This document shows, piece by piece, positions 12,601-26,224 of a DNA stretch of 64,000 bases (position 1 is the stretch's first letter; each line of letters starts with the position of its first letter). This DNA is from Bradysia coprophila. Its lineage: Eukaryota > Arthropoda > Insecta > Diptera > Sciaridae. The stretch is taken from positions 5,033,739 through 5,097,738 of the forward strand of contig NC_050735.1 of NCBI RefSeq assembly GCF_014529535.1, read 5' to 3'. The notes beneath the pieces were generated by a model that was not told the origin of the DNA, did not search any database, and saw only the letters and a list, made by a program, of their open reading frames with translations. The translations under genes and the position numbers were made by a program.

Positions 12601-14006
12601 TGTCAAATAACAACTTGGAACCTCGTAAGTACAATGCTTTACGTGATTAGGCAATGTAAATGAAAATGAAACATGCCGTAACACGTAAAATCTTGTAATT
12701 TGTATCGCTGATGGAAAAAGCGTGGGAATCAGAGCCTTTACAATTACGCAAATATGTTGTTTCGAAATAATTACAATTTCCATCAGCTCTTGGTATGCAG
12801 GTTATTAGTGTTGGTCGATTTCACCAACTTTAAAATCCACATCCAGTGTGGTTAGTGTATCTGGAAGAAACCATCGATGTTGACTTTGGTGGGCAAATTC
12901 CGGAAATAGAGTTTCGATTTAGGGTGTTTTCAGAGAAACTGAAAATTGAAAATTGATACGAATCGAGATACCCGTGAGGTATCGCCAAATAGTATGTTAC
13001 ATATCAAGGATCAAAAAGGTGTGTTTCAGACCCAGGTGGCGAAGCGGATATTATTGTGCGCCTATTCTTGTTCTTTCTTAAAAGTACAATATTCGTCTGT
13101 TGACTGTTGTCCTCAAGTTTTTGGTGGGTTCAAATTTTAGTTCGCCTGAAAAAATCCTAAATCCAAATTGCCCATATTTCGAAAATCACGAAAATTCAAC
13201 AACAACAAAATACCCAAGATCGCTATGCAGAGAATGTGAGTTAGGAAATCATTATGTTCACCTCTAACTTCAAGGACGTCAGCGGAAATCGGAAGTTTTT
13301 TTATATGAAATTCTTGTCGGTCATATTATTGTATCCACTTGTATCATTACGCATTATTATTGATATCCCAACTCCATATTTAATGTTGATGAAGTGGTTG
13401 GAATTTTGTATGTAAAAAAACGAACGTTACAATGTTGCCACTTGTTTCCAAAAAAAAAAATATTCTCGTTCATTTCAACTCTTTAATATTAGAATGTAAA
13501 AATAGAACACTAGCCATATTGCGTAAATTTGTATACGATGCTCAGTATCAATAAAATGAATTAAAAATTAAATATACTGACATTGAACCACCGTCCGTTA
13601 ATTATAACGTTTTTTTTCCTTCGAATTATTATTATCTACCACGAATGTCAAAAATGTTAATTTATTACATCGAAATCAGCATACAGAAACAAAACAACAA
13701 AAATATTCCCATAAATTATTACCGAGGAAAAGCGAAGCATGGCATCTGAAGAATTTCTCTGGTCGATGTCAGTGATAATCTATTTTTTTGGCTGCCCAAA
13801 TATTTTGCTGGAGACGACTGACGGCGTCGTCGTTCTCTGTGAATTCGTTTTCGTTTGAAATCTTTATAATGGTTGGCTATTTCGTGCTGTTCGAATTGGA
13901 TTTGTTGGATGGGCGAAAAAATGCGTCGGGCTAGTTTCTTATCGGTTTTCGGTCGCGCAAATAGAGAGGAAGCTCGACCACTACACTGAATGTCGACTAG
14001 AGACAT
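9625..14006 (-). CDS. Orphan 437-aa basic protein, two coding exons
   Basis: Exon 1 is 14006-13723 (ATG, 94 codons plus 2 nt, CG|GTAATA donor). Exon 2 is 10654-9625, after a CATTTTTCAG acceptor. CG plus A gives Arg95 and the reading frame then stays open to TAG (1314 nt in all). The N-terminus has a strongly basic run at residues 51-62 (KRKRIHRERRRR), a likely nuclear localisation or RNA/DNA-binding segment. FGKNFPWRGR follows directly across the splice site. A non-repetitive block at about 215-257 (LEWYIELASRCYNEGFQW, then LLKRRR) is the best candidate for a conserved motif. The rest is Ser/Asn-rich and probably disordered, with an Asn run near residue 320. No signal peptide, membrane segment or known domain was recognised. 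The intron is 3.07 kb and contains repeats. Function is unknown. Confidence 0.65.
12349..12504. repeat. Fold-back repeat inside the intron of the 437-aa gene
   Basis: The left arm reads ACGTGCTTCTGGTC then GTAATAGTACATTACTTA. The right arm reads TAAGTAATGTACTATT then GACCAGAAGCACGT. The flanking TAACCTCCCGACTAGT at about 12532 is similar, in reverse, to the motif beside the 1.9-kb fold-back. The internal AGTACATTACTTA block recurs near 28150 inside the element that disrupts the yellow-like gene. This is a dispersed, diverged non-autonomous family. Confidence 0.6.
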
Positions 14007-17000
14007 CTAGTGACACTATATATAATATACAACAAGCAAAGAAAAAATGTCTCGCAGTCTCACTTGTATTGTTCCGAGATACTGTTCAACGGAATTATTC
14101 AACAATGACTAAAAGAAATTTCTTTTCTAAAATTTATTTTATCCTCAAGAGTACCCCATGTTCAATATAATAATTCCCTTGACTGATAAGTCAAGGGACT
14201 TACGTCAGAAAATACGTCATACGTTCATCACGTTTCTTATAGTCGGTTTTTTTCAAATGTATGAAATGTTAGGAAAAAATCGGAAAATACAGAAATGTTT
14301 GTACCGTTTGTACGATAACTTGAGTAATTCTTAGCCGATTTTCAAAATCAACGAGGGATGAAATTCACGCGGTCAAGTTCGTAGATGGTGACCTAATGAA
14401 CTGGACGTAATTCCCGAAAGAATTTTTTTCTGGCTTTGTGATGGCACACAAGAAATGCGGAACCAATTTTGGAACTTTTGGTTTTAATGGACGTGGAATA
14501 AAATTTTTGGGGTCAAGTCAGTAGCTGGACAATATCGTACTAATGATCTCGGAGTTATTCCTATTTTTTTTTTACTATTTTCTAGATGGGACGAAAAATA
14601 ACGTAGCTCCTTTTATAAATTATCTGTTTTTCATACGAGTTAAAATATCAGACTATTTTTGGATGTTTAAAAAAAATGTCTCGCAATAACTTCATCAGTC
14701 GAAGGACCTGACCCACCTTCTTAGTGTGCCTAGTAGTACCAGTAAAACTACACAAACGAAAATGAATGTTTTTCTAATCAAATTCTTATCGAAATCATGT
14801 TTCCTTCCTTTCCTTTACAGTTGTACGATTATGATTGAAACAGTAATGCCATTTGAATTGAAAACGAAAGACAGAGCAACAAATCGAAAAATAATAAAAA
14901 AAACGAAAATAAATTTACCATCAGTTACATCTATAAAAATTCAAATCGAATCGTTGCATACCTCTTTCGTACGTTTTATTTTATAAAAATAGAAATCCTG
15001 CTTCAAAAGCAACAACAGAAAAATAGAACTGAGACAATCGCTTCGTTTTTAGGAACTCCCTTTTTATTACAAATAATTTTTTGCGTATAATTTTGCATGT
15101 TCAAAAGAATCCTGACTTGTGTACTACATGGTATATTCAAATGACATCAGTTCCAGGCATCAACATCATGAACACACTGAAAATGACGTCAATATAATAA
15201 TAATAGAGTGGAAAATGCTATTATATCGACAGTAGAATAGGTAGCAGTAGGTATTACTAACTACAATGTATATCTGATTAAAGGAGCTGGTATTATAATG
15301 AATATTTGATCGTTTATAAGACATTAATGATGTCTATGGAACGGAGGGTGTGCTATCAATATAGACAGAAAAAAACGTCTGCATTCTTGTTTGTTACAGT
15401 GACAAACAATGACGAACAACTGGGAATAAAGTCGTTGGTATAGAGCACACACAGAACGTTGAATATATTTGGGAACAGTCAGTAAAATCAAATTACGATT
15501 TACATTAAAATTTCAATAAAAGCCTTCCCCATTTTCAATTGATGTCTTTCTGAGTATTGTGGTCGGTGAGTGCCTGACACAGCAGTGGAAAGAAAAGCAT
15601 ACATTTTTATTGACATTAATTGGATGTAATTAACAAAATGGCTCTATAATGCTGGCCTTTGTGGTCCAGTCCAAACTATTGTACAAAAAATGTGCAATTT
15701 CATTCAACTGGAAATTTCGTGGAAATTCCGTGGAACGTTTGTGGAAATGTAATACTGGCCAACATCAAAGTGGACAGAATGTGCATTTTCCGAGAATTTG
15801 ATTATTACGTCAATGCATTTATTCGGATGGGATGTTCAACGTAGCAGCACAAAAGCGAATTGTTTCACTTAAAATTTTGTGGTTTGTTGAAACTGGTTGC
15901 TACTGGCTGACCTCAGTGAGTCAAAATTAAATTTCCTTTACACTTCTTAAAAGGGGATACTGCATACCAGTACCAGATGCAAAGCGACACAGCTGGTTAG
16001 GATTTATCAAAGAGGATATGAAGCACTTGTTGCCATGCTCATATTCTGGGATATTGTCATTCAATTTTTGCAGGTTATCCAAATTGAATAAAAATTACAC
16101 CGAAATTCGATGACCGAATCAAAAGTAGGATAGGACAAAGTGGGTAGGAACGACAAAATGAGCTGTTGTGCATGTACGCTTCAACTAGAGATATCGTTTT
16201 TGATTCGATTTAGGAGGTTCACTTATTTCAGTGAGTGGTTTTTAATTAACTTGGCATTCACGATGCATGATCCAAAATGTTTTGCTCGAACCATTTTACA
16301 GTCAGGGCACTCTGGACACAACCGAACCACAGCCTATTCTTGAGAAAATTCATGTACGAAAAAGTCTAGAAATTTCAAGAAAATCAAAGAACAAGAAAAT
16401 ATTTCTTCACAAATATGCACCCGGATGGCCGCCTTGCATGTTCGGCTAATCGAACTTTTAATTTTAAGAAATATACCGTCAGTGGACGTGGAGTTGTTCT
16501 ATTGCTTCTATCTCTCTGCACAAACTAATGAATTTTTTAGCCTGATCAGCGGTGCTGAGAGATTGTTGTTGCTTTCCAGAGTGATATTACTGTAAATAGT
16601 GAAAGGAGAAATCTAAGCTGTTCTTTCTTATTAATCAGGTTAATAAGAAAATAATAGAAGTAGTAAGGTCAGAGAGTAGGGAACAGAGGATCTTTGATCT
16701 GTGTTCCTGCTTCTCAATGAAAGAAGCCACCCAATACTCTAATCTATCTAGTTAATCAGCTTGCCTGCCACCAACAATTTCGCTATGTCCATGTGTACCC
16801 AGGTATATCCAGGGGTAAGTAACAACAGTCTAAGATCTTGTACCGAAGACAGTCATGCTAATCTGTTTTTTTTCTGTTCCGATATACCTTAAATAGAAGT
16901 AAAATCGATGATAAAACTACAAAAAAGCTATGGAAAAATGTTATGTTAAAGCAGATGAAGTAATGGATTTGGCATTAATATGTTGAAAATACTTTGATAA

Positions 17001-17021
17001 GGATGCTAAAACAAATTCCAT

Positions 17022-17345
17022 AATTGAGTTACAAACAAATTTTTTTTTTATTTTTTATCGATGGAGAACCTAATTATAAGACACTTTGTCTCGTATCATA
17101 TGCCAAAAAAAGTAAAAACTTTTTTTATAAATCATTTTGAAAGTCACTAAAAACACGAAAATTCGAATAGAAATACAGTATGTCATCAAAAATTTTTGTA
17201 TTTCGATTCGAATTTTCGTGTTTTCAGTGACTTTCAAAATGATTTATAAAAAAAGTTTTAACTTTTTTTGGCATATGATACGAGACAAAGTGTCTTATAA
17301 TTAGGTTCTCCATCGATAAAAAAAAAAATTGTTTGTAACTCGATT
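17022..17345. repeat. Long, nearly perfect inverted repeat (about 150-bp arms)
   Basis: The left arm runs from AATTGAGTTACAAAC to about 17173. The right arm runs from about 17190 to GTTTGTAACTCGATT at 17345. Almost every base pairs, including CGATGGAGAACCTAATTATA against its complement TATAATTAGGTTCTCCATCG, with a loop of only about 20 nt. No ORF lies inside. It is either a young fold-back MITE or, if transcribed, a hairpin-RNA precursor. Confidence 0.85.
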
Positions 17346-20300
17346 GTATTTGCTGATATGTTTTAGCCGTCTATTCTAACTGGGATTGTGATTGACACAG
17401 TCCTAATGAATATAATAAATTTCTTCTACTTCCGACGATATACCTTCTTAATCGAATCAAATTTATTATTTCGACCTGAGAATGAAAATGATTGACCTTT
17501 GATAACTTTCTTTATTATTACTTTCTATACAAAAATTAACAGACAATCAAACATTTCAATCATCTGAATAATAAAGTTCAATATATAAGTAATTTAACAT
17601 TTAATTATGGAGACAGCACCATATAGACTGTCTAAAAGCTTCGAATTAATTATGGAGTGGATATGGGTACCCAAATATCACAATAGAATTTGAGGCTACA
17701 CTGAACATTGCTTATATTTTCCATTAGAATCACTGACGATAAGTAATTCTTAAATTTAACAAGCAAATTGGAATTTATTGGTGAGAATTATTAGGACAAT
17801 AGACAAACGCCCAAATGTACATTTTGTCCATAGTAAATCCGTTCATTAAAATGCCATTAAATCAAACTGTAATCATTACAGTTGAAGGTTAGTTTAACTA
17901 GGTCTCCCTTGGGTGGGTCAGGTCAAAGCATATAAACACTGAAGGGTCAAGTGTGCAACATAACAAGTGTTTTATTCACCCGAAACTTGGGTTCCGTAAA
18001 GTTTGTGATCCACTGAGCGTTTGCGTTACCTTCAGTGTATACATACTTTGAGTAAGGTCCTTTGACTGAAATTTTTTCAGTACACTTTTGAATATTAACA
18101 AATTTTATTTTATCATGAAGAGACCGCAAACCATGACTCTTGTTCGTTCCTTATCCATCCCAATGTTTAGGGATTAAAACAAGAGGAAAATAAAAGAAGA
18201 CAATCTAACGCGTACGTTTTTGGTCCAATAAAAAGCACTGAAACGATAGGGTATTTTCTCTGATTGTAAAAAAGAACTCGTGTGAATTAAGGCTCTCGCT
18301 TCGCTCTGGTTACAAACTTATTACTTGTTAATGCATACTGAAATTGTCGTGTTATCGAGATAAAAGAAGAAAGGATTTTCTGGTAATAATTTCAGATCGG
18401 TTGATGAATAGATGTATACTTTGTCGCGGGTCTCCGACAGGCAATAGCCATAATATTGTTATTATTTATACTCAATTTTTTTTAAATCGGTCGAGATTTA
18501 CTCGAGTTATCGTGGTAACGAATTTAACGTCGCCATTGTAGAATATTTATAGTGAACTTATCGTTACGGACATTTCAAGTGATTTTCCGTCATAAGACCC
18601 TGCCTTTCAGTCAGTAGAATAATGTGAATTAATGTCTATTCGAACTATTTGTTTATTACTTGAATAGTAAATTTTCCAACGCCTACGAGACTTCTTGTTT
18701 AATAGTGATCATTATGAGCTTTTAAGCGTGGTCGGCAGGTGACTAGAATCATAATCACAAAAAGAAGTCGCATGATTTAAGTTGTAAACAGTAGTTAACA
18801 TCAATTAGGATAGGACATATTTTTTCTTAAAATTTCTTGAAATTTTTCTTGAACTTCTCCTCCAATTTATTAAAATATCGTTTTTCGAGATATTTAAGCA
18901 AATTTTCAAGAAATTCGAGAAATTTCAAGAAACATATTTCTCAAAAAGACGCTCCAAGCGCCCTAAGTTAAGAAGAACTATTTATAATCTTTACTTTACT
19001 AGGGACCTTTCCCTGCATAGGAAATAGTACGTTACATGACTGGAGATGAAAAATTTAAAATTAGAGCTTTTGTGTGAATTTTGTTGATCCAAACGAGTCT
19101 TTTAATATTTTTGTTTATCCCGAGTAATGTAATTGATTTTATCTATCTAGAACGATAATCTCGAGCTTATCTCCCTAGGCCTTCGGCTCTGGCAATAATG
19201 TCCTACACGTCAAAATAAAAATCTTGGCAACAGGTACATAATATATATTACATGCGTCGAAAGAAGCGGTTGAAACAAAAAAAGAACGGTTTTCGCCGCA
19301 TGTAGCATGTAAAAATAGACCTTTGGGCATAGGTGCATATCATTTTTTATGGGTCGATGTAAAGATAAACCCAAACTCCCTCTCCGAGCTGATGCATAAT
19401 GTTAGTCTTACCACACAGACACTTTTACTCGTAATATCAAATTACATTCCTGGTATAGTAATGTACTATTACACCTTCAACAGCCATTATTTTTACGATT
19501 TATAAGTTTACAAAAAGGGTTGCCCTGCTCGGAATCTGACTTGCCTTTAATTAAATTTTATAAGAGACAAAATACTTTGAACTTTGAATACTTTTCAGCA
19601 TCATTCAAGAGACATCCGATATCCGATATCTTACATAATTATTCCAAAAACCGTAATACCATCTCATATGTGGGAAATGTGTCGTAAAGTGAGACTATAA
19701 GCAAAATTGTCCATACCACAGAATATCAACTTCACATGATAACAGCTTTAGCAGAGTTTAACAGTTACCTATGTTTACGTCACCAATAGTAAATAGCACC
19801 AAAATCGACGAGAAGATTTGCATTTTACTTCTTGATCTTGTACTGTTGATTCGAAACTGGAGTACTCGATTGTCGGTTGGGTGTTATCATCATTACATAG
19901 CATTCATCAAAGCGAAATAAAAAAAAAGTTTCCGATTTCTCATTCACGTTCAACGAAAAGAGTTCATTCGATGGGAAAATTATGCGAATAATGAACCCAC
20001 GCAACAACGTAAAATATCGGAAAATATTGGGCTACAAATTACTATGAACCATTTAATAAATCATGTTGCCGTCACTAATTTATTTACTCTTGAATGGCAG
20101 CCTTTTTTCGGGCATGTTCTTTTTACAAGAAAACAAACAATGCAAAGAAATTAATGATAAACAAATGAGCGATGAACTTGATTGTAATATCCAGCTTTCA
20201 TTGAAAAAATACATTTTGCCATTATATCTTCGATTATAATATCTATAAATTGCCAGTTTTAAAGGTAGATTCGAATTATCGTTTATTTATAACAAAATAT

Positions 20301-21034
20301 CATTCCGGCGTATAAATAGAACCGAAATGTAATTTATTTGTTTTCCTTTTTTTTCTGGTGAGTTTTCCATTAAAGTACGGCGAAAATATTATGGCGCAGT
20401 TTTTCTGATGCTATACATTCGCAAACGGATTTTTTTTTTTCTTGTGCCCCAGACTTGAGACGGCAAACGCGTTTTGATTAAGAACACAGTTCATTGTTCG
20501 ATATGATTATAAACTGGTCTACGATGTTGAAATGGGAAATATATATGCCTGGTGTGTCTGTAAATGGGAATAAACATGGCAACGAAAAATTCTGTGGACA
20601 TTTTAATCGATTTTCAAAGGAGCACTCACTTTTAGCAATAATAACGGATACGAAAACAATTGAATTTATTGAGAAAGTTATCCAAATCGTTGAAAAACAG
20701 TAAGATATCAAGGACAAACAACCCGAAAATGGCAAAATGGCTTCACCAAAGTTATCGTGGTTCGATTCCCGTGTCATAAATTTTCGCATGGAATTTTTCT
20801 AGGAATGATATCACATTGGTAACGTCCTAAAGTTCATTCAAGTTTTACCATTTTATAAGTTCGAATGTCTTTGGTGGCTGCAACGACTGAATGAATCGTA
20901 TGATGTAAGCCCAAAACGGTGCATTTGTGAGCATATTGAGGCTCGATAAGATATCAATTAATCATGTGACTTTCGTTCGATAGTATACTGCTTGGGGTGG
21001 TTCGGAAGTCGCGTTAAGACGAATCTCGGAATAT

Positions 21035-21365
21035 TTTTTTGGCTACATTCGGACACAAAAATATTACATTTTTAACAACAACTTTGCACTCGCGTCCTTT
21101 TTGGAAAAAGTAAAAACATCGTTTGGTGTTGAGATGTGTTCGAATAGAATATAGAAATGTTTGGTCAGAAGATATTCAATAGTACACGAAAATTGACATA
21201 CATTTTGAGTTTTCTCGGACCTAGCTTACATCACCACAAACATTTCTATTTTTATTCAAAGCTAACTAACAGCTAACAAATTTCAACACCAAACAATGTT
21301 TTACTTTTTCCAAAAAGGATGCGAGTGATATTATATTTTTGGCGAGCAAATGTAGGCTAAAAATT
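21035..21365. repeat. Inverted repeat of about 330 bp with interrupted arms
   Basis: Left-arm blocks such as CACTCGCGTCCTTTTTGG, AGTAAAAACATCGTTTGGTG and TAGAAATGTTTG are matched in reverse order by CAAACATTTCTA, CACCAAACAATGTTTTACTT and CCAAAAAGGATGCGAGTG. The outer ends read GGCTACATT and TGTAGGC. Several short deletions separate the arms, so this is an older fold-back than the one at 17 kb. Confidence 0.7.
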
Positions 21366-21412
21366 TGCCAAGTGAAGATTCTTCTCAGGTTGTAACCCAA
21401 AAACGATGAATT

Positions 21413-21470
21413 TGTGTGAATATATTTACTTAGCCTACATTTAGGCGAGATACGAATTAGGCAATTAACT
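21413..21470 (+). repeat. Dispersed repeat with TAGCCTACATTTAGGCGAGA core
   Basis: The core block is followed by TACGAATTAGGCAATTAACT. A related copy at about 55976-56040 reads CAGCCTACATTTAGGCGAGA then TATCAATTAAGCACCTAACT. Both go on to a GTCAGTGAGG or GTAAGTGAGG stretch about 100 bp downstream. It is a diverged transposon-derived family with no coding capacity seen. Confidence 0.5.
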
Positions 21471-23279
21471 TCTAACTTTTCTCGAAGAGTATTTGCATGG
21501 TCAGACTCAAATTGTTATTGGACGTAAAAGACTGTAAGTGAGGTCTGTAAAACAAACAAACAAATATCCACCATAACCCATTTCATTCACTTAATCAGAC
21601 GACAAAAGTAGGAAAATAGCTCTTGCCAACGTAGACTAATGTAGAATATAGTCAACAGATTAAGGGAGAGGTAACGTTTGCATCTCATACTAAGTGGATA
21701 CATGTATAAAAATGATGTTGTTTCAACAAGCAATCGTTTTGATAAAAGCATCTAGGTAGATTAACGCACTAGTGGGAAAAAGAATGTATGAAAATCCTAC
21801 GAAAATGGAAAATTAAAAAGTGACATTTCCCGTCAATGAAGTACACAAATTTTCTTGTTTACCCAACCCACTTACCTACATAAGAATGGGGGTGGTGTTT
21901 GAACAAAGGATACAAACGTCGTCGTTACATATAGTAATACGAGTAGTAGGAGGAAAAGTGCATGTTGACAGTTAATAAGTGAATTCGAAATTAGAAGTGA
22001 AAACAACTTTAAAATATCTAAACTGGGAACTCACTGTTACCCAATGTATTCGTTCATTAAACCATAATACAATTATACTCGCTGCCAGTTACAAATTAAT
22101 TTTGAAATTAAAACTTTCGGAAAGTTCGTAGGAATATGGTTTAGAAATGACTTTATATAACAACAGATAATTGCATAAGTTTAGTCTTGAAATTCCGAGT
22201 TTATGGATCAATTTATAAATTTAAGTTCGATGACAATCAGTTTACTTTAATGACTAATAAATTAGCATAGTTTATTATCGGCAGCGACGGTGTCTATGTA
22301 ATTTTGTACTTTCTTCGTTTTTAGATTTATCTCAATCCATAAATGTGGATGTAAATACTGAAACGCAGTGCACAAACAATATTCAAAATCGATGGATATT
22401 ATGATCGTAAACTGTATTCTAATAAACAAATGTAAGGAATCGGATAAATAAAATTATTTCAATCAAATCAGTATCTGAATGGTATACTGATTCACTCACC
22501 TCTAAGTGTACGATGTGGCCTGTCTTTTATTGTTAAAAATTTCTTTAGGAAAGAAATATCTTTGTTATCACAAAACACAATCACATAACAGTTTTCAGTT
22601 TATTGCTTACAGCGATCGAACAATTATTCACCTCTTTCTTAAAGAAAATCGATTTTCCAACGGCACTCAGAATCCTTCTCCTCAACCATATTTCTATGTT
22701 GTTTGAATTTCAATGAAGATTGATTCTGTTTGTGATGGAAACAAACACTTTTTGTTGGGATAATTTCGTTATAACAAGTGTCCCAGTAAATGCTTTAGTT
22801 AGTCTCTTAAAGATAAGCTTACTTTTTTTGATAAATCGATCGAGAATGTAACGGACATGGGAATATAACAATCGACAAAAATTATAGTAAACTACAAAAA
22901 GGCAACCGATTCTCGTGAGTACATTAACTCAATAATTTTATAAAACATCTCATGTTTTTTATTCTGTTCTAATGTACACAACTTAATATTTGACTCATAC
23001 CGCAAGCGTTCGTGACAAGAAACTTTGTCGTATAAAGGTTTTTGATGTACTGAATCGTTCACAACATCCCGATGGAAAATAACACCAATACTGCGCCGAA
23101 CGTCTGTTTAATCAATGGTTGCATGCATGTGTGTCAACAACACTTTTCCGAATTTTCGTTCAATGTTCTCATCTCTTTTTTTCTCGGCATCATTCTCTCA
23201 CTGAAATGCCGTGCCGATTATGTAAACTTTTCCAAAATGTAAACATATACACATGAACGGAAACGCTTTTCGCCGTATA

Positions 23280-23414
23280 GGGTAAGTGTACCAGTTCTTG
23301 GCAAAGAATGTTTCGTCGGACACCTATTATTCTCTTATTAAAAATAAGTTTATGAATGAGAGAATAATAGGTGCCCGACGACTCATTTTTGGCCGAGAAT
23401 TGGTACGCTTACCC
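23280..23414. repeat. 135-bp fold-back MITE
   Basis: GGGTAAGTGTACCAGTTCTT at the left pairs with AGAATTGGTACGCTTACCC at the right. The inner arms pair over CCTATTATTCTCT and AGAGAATAATAGG around a loop of about 18 nt. It has no coding content. It is compact and well preserved, so it is probably a recent insertion. Confidence 0.8.
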
Positions 23415-24423
23415 TACCATTAATTTTTCGTATTCAATCTGTTCTAGTTTTTTTGTATCTGGTTCGTTGCGTTGTTAAGCTAACTTTGTATATATAATTA
23501 TAAAAGACATACGTTCAGTCTGTGAACAAGAGACGACTATATTGTGGAACATTTTCATTATAATATCGAGTTAGTGGTATATGGGTTAGCAAAATGTGAT
23601 AGGTTACCGATATTGTACAGAAGAAATTCCTTTTAGTCTTTATATATGCAGATATGTTTGCATTTCATTCGAATGCACACATATACGTGAATAGACTGAA
23701 TCTTTTTATTCCTTTGAGGTTCAACAGATGTAAATTGTACTATAAAGGTTTTTTTTTTAATTAATGTCATTATTCTGCAGATGGGACTGGTTAAGCATGA
23801 ACCAAATAAAAGATTTGATTGAGATTGGTGAGATCTAATTCAGAAATAACGTTGGAATTGTCTCAATTCAAGCGAAAATCACCGATACAAATATGGACCT
23901 AGATTTAAATCTTTTAGTGATTAACGGTAGGCGACCGATCCTTTTTAGGAATTAAAATATAATGCTTCAGGAATTACTTCCTTCCGAGGGGTAACTTCTT
24001 TTGATTAACATGATTACGCAGTGATTAACGTGATTAACCAGTGATTAAGAACTGATTAACCACTGATTAACAAGGTCAAACAGTCAGCTACAAATCGTGA
24101 TTTTTTAACAGTCTTTTATCCCAAGTAATCACGGTTAATCGTTGTTTTGAATTTTACGTAACCAAAGTGAGCAATAGCTCGCTCTCTTTATTACTTTTTG
24201 AACAGGTAAAATTATGTTTTTATGTGTCGACGTAGACATCACTGAGTGTAGGGAGACAATTTTTTTTATTTATCTAAATTAAGAAATATTTGTAAAAAGA
24301 TGTTTTGAAGAAACCTTTTTTTCTTTAGAATGTGCGAATTAGCGAACAAAAATCTGTTCGCACAATGAGTGAATAGCCACTTGATAATATTTTGACTATT
24401 CGCACATTCATTGTTCGAAGTAA

Positions 24424-24662
24424 TAGATCATCTTCAAGTTGCGATACTTTCAAACGTAGCCTCAGATTATTTTCGTTGTGTTTTATTTAACCCAAATTTT
24501 TTGTCCGCTGCCATTTTTGAGTACTAAATTTAAAATCTTGAGTAAAAAAGAGAACGAACAATAGGAGGCGGTTCAAAATATTTCGTTCAAATGACATTAT
24601 TTTTAACTTGGATGGCAGTACTTAATGTGGATGGCATTTCAAACGGCCTTGAAGATGATCTA
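24424..24662 (+). repeat. MITE family, copy A (TAGATCATCTTCAAG ends)
   Basis: It begins TAGATCATCTTCAAG and ends CTTGAAGATGATCTA, a terminal inverted repeat of about 15 bp. The interior carries ATACTTTCAAACGTAGCCTC and, near the right end, ATGGCATTTCAAACGGCCTT, both shared with the copies at 36.6, 44.1 and 44.3 kb. TA at each boundary would fit a Tc1/mariner-type target, but the true target duplication is not certain. Confidence 0.75.
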
Positions 24663-26215
24663 TATAAATTAACTCAATGTGCAATTACCCAAAGAAAAAT
24701 AAAGTGACTATTCGCACAACGAACTGATAATTATCAACATCTGGACGAACTGAAATAGTGTTACAAATTATTCTATTCGCATACGCGAATTCTTTCATTT
24801 TTACGTGGACTCTGCGATCATATCTCCATATTTTTCTTTGCTATTAATTCAACAAGATAGATGGCAAAATAATCTCTGAAAAAAGAGACAAAAATGAAAA
24901 AAGTTCACTGTCGTCGCCAGAAACTTCTACTAAAGTTAACTGTAAATGTAAATTACAACCGAATACCAGTTTTTCATTCACATAGTAAATTCAACGCACT
25001 GTCTGTGCTTTGGTAAATTGCATTGCTATTTTGCTGATGCTATTAATAGGGATATAACGCAAATGTCTTATAATTCATCTATAATTCAACTTTCATCATC
25101 TTCCGACAAATATCAATTGCAGTAAATTACAAGGCCTTACCAGGTCGAACCAGGCCACGTCAGATTAGGTTGTGACATTTATTACCTGAATTTGTTCTAA
25201 AATTATGATCTGACATTGTTCTTGTTTCATTAGGAACGTCAGTGAAATTAGACACATTGAAAAGATTGATTAAAGAAAATATCTTTTTTCCATAATTTGC
25301 GCATAGTGTTCCATGACCGTCAAGCTGTCTAATCATATTCTAGAATAATTTGTATAAGGGTAGGTACCGCCAGAGCATTTTTTGAGTAGAGCATTTTTTA
25401 CGTGTTAGGGATTTTTTAAACGTTTATACGTCAAGTCCAAGTAACTGTAAACCCGAACACTGACAGTGTTTAAGCTCACTATTTTACAATGAAACCATTT
25501 AAAGATTTGTTCCCATTTTTTAACAGGAACACAGTGTCTGCTCATTTTCACCGCCCATATTTTCATTCACAGCATTCAGGCATTCACAACAAAACAGTTT
25601 TTGAAAATTGGGTGGAAAATATCAAGAAATTTTGCATTTTATTGCAGCCTTAATGGTAATTTTGCAATGACATTATGAAAAAAAGGTATGGAAATGTTCG
25701 CATACTTCGATTAAAGTACTACTTTATTTTTTTCTATTACCCTGCAAGGTGCTTTGGAAACAGGCTTAACTCAGCTTTTCAACGATACCTTACATGCCAT
25801 TGCAGTTACACTAATAGAGTAAGTGCTGTCAAACCTGATTCTACTATAGCAAGGAAAATTCCAATTCGTTCTGAAACCGAAACTTTGGTCGTTTTGCTGC
25901 CAACAAACCTAATTTATGAATTTAGATCGATGAGTCGACCTTTCCACTTCATTTGTCCAAAAACTCTATTCTGAAAACCACATTTTACATCTTTTTTAGC
26001 GAGAAAACGATACCGTACATGCATCTTGATCGTTTGATCTAAAGTTTTTGGTAATTTTTCATACTTCTGCTCAAGATGTACCTTTTATCAATTGACTCTA
26101 ACGGGAAACATGAAATTCTTTCTCTCTCTGTATGATGGTATATAATGTAGCCTTTAACTGGCTTTTTTCAACTACCAGTTGTAATGCCATAATTCAAATT
26201 ATGCTCTCAGTTGGG

Positions 26216-26224
26216 TATATAAAT
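26216..26224 (+). promoter_or_regulatory. TATA box of the yellow-like gene
   Basis: TATATAAAT lies 61 nt upstream of the ATG at 26285. A start about 30 bp downstream would leave a 5' UTR of about 35-40 nt. The promoter looks intact although the coding region downstream is broken. Confidence 0.5.

Larger units (their letters stand above)
14007..26200. other. 12-kb gene-free interval rich in fold-back repeats
   Basis: No gene could be supported. The longest ORFs (about 60-100 codons, e.g. around 20478-20789 and 25675-25974) overlap on opposite strands, lack splice context or recognisable motifs, and look like chance. Identifiable contents are the repeats listed separately near 17.0, 21.0, 23.3 and 24.4 kb, a block at 14311-14370 shared with other repeats, and AT-rich filler. 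Confidence 0.5.

Noticed and set aside
19825..20007. Minus-strand ORF ending PVSNQQYKIKK that looked like a terminal exon
   Set aside because: The open frame partly depends on a poly-T run, and no acceptor or partner exon was found nearby.
20478..20789. Overlapping ORFs of 69 and 103 codons on opposite strands
   Set aside because: Mutually antisense, no motif, no promoter or splice context; typical of AT-rich chance ORFs.
20750..20790. GGTTCGATTCC, resembling a tRNA B box
   Set aside because: No A box at the required distance and no cloverleaf could be drawn.
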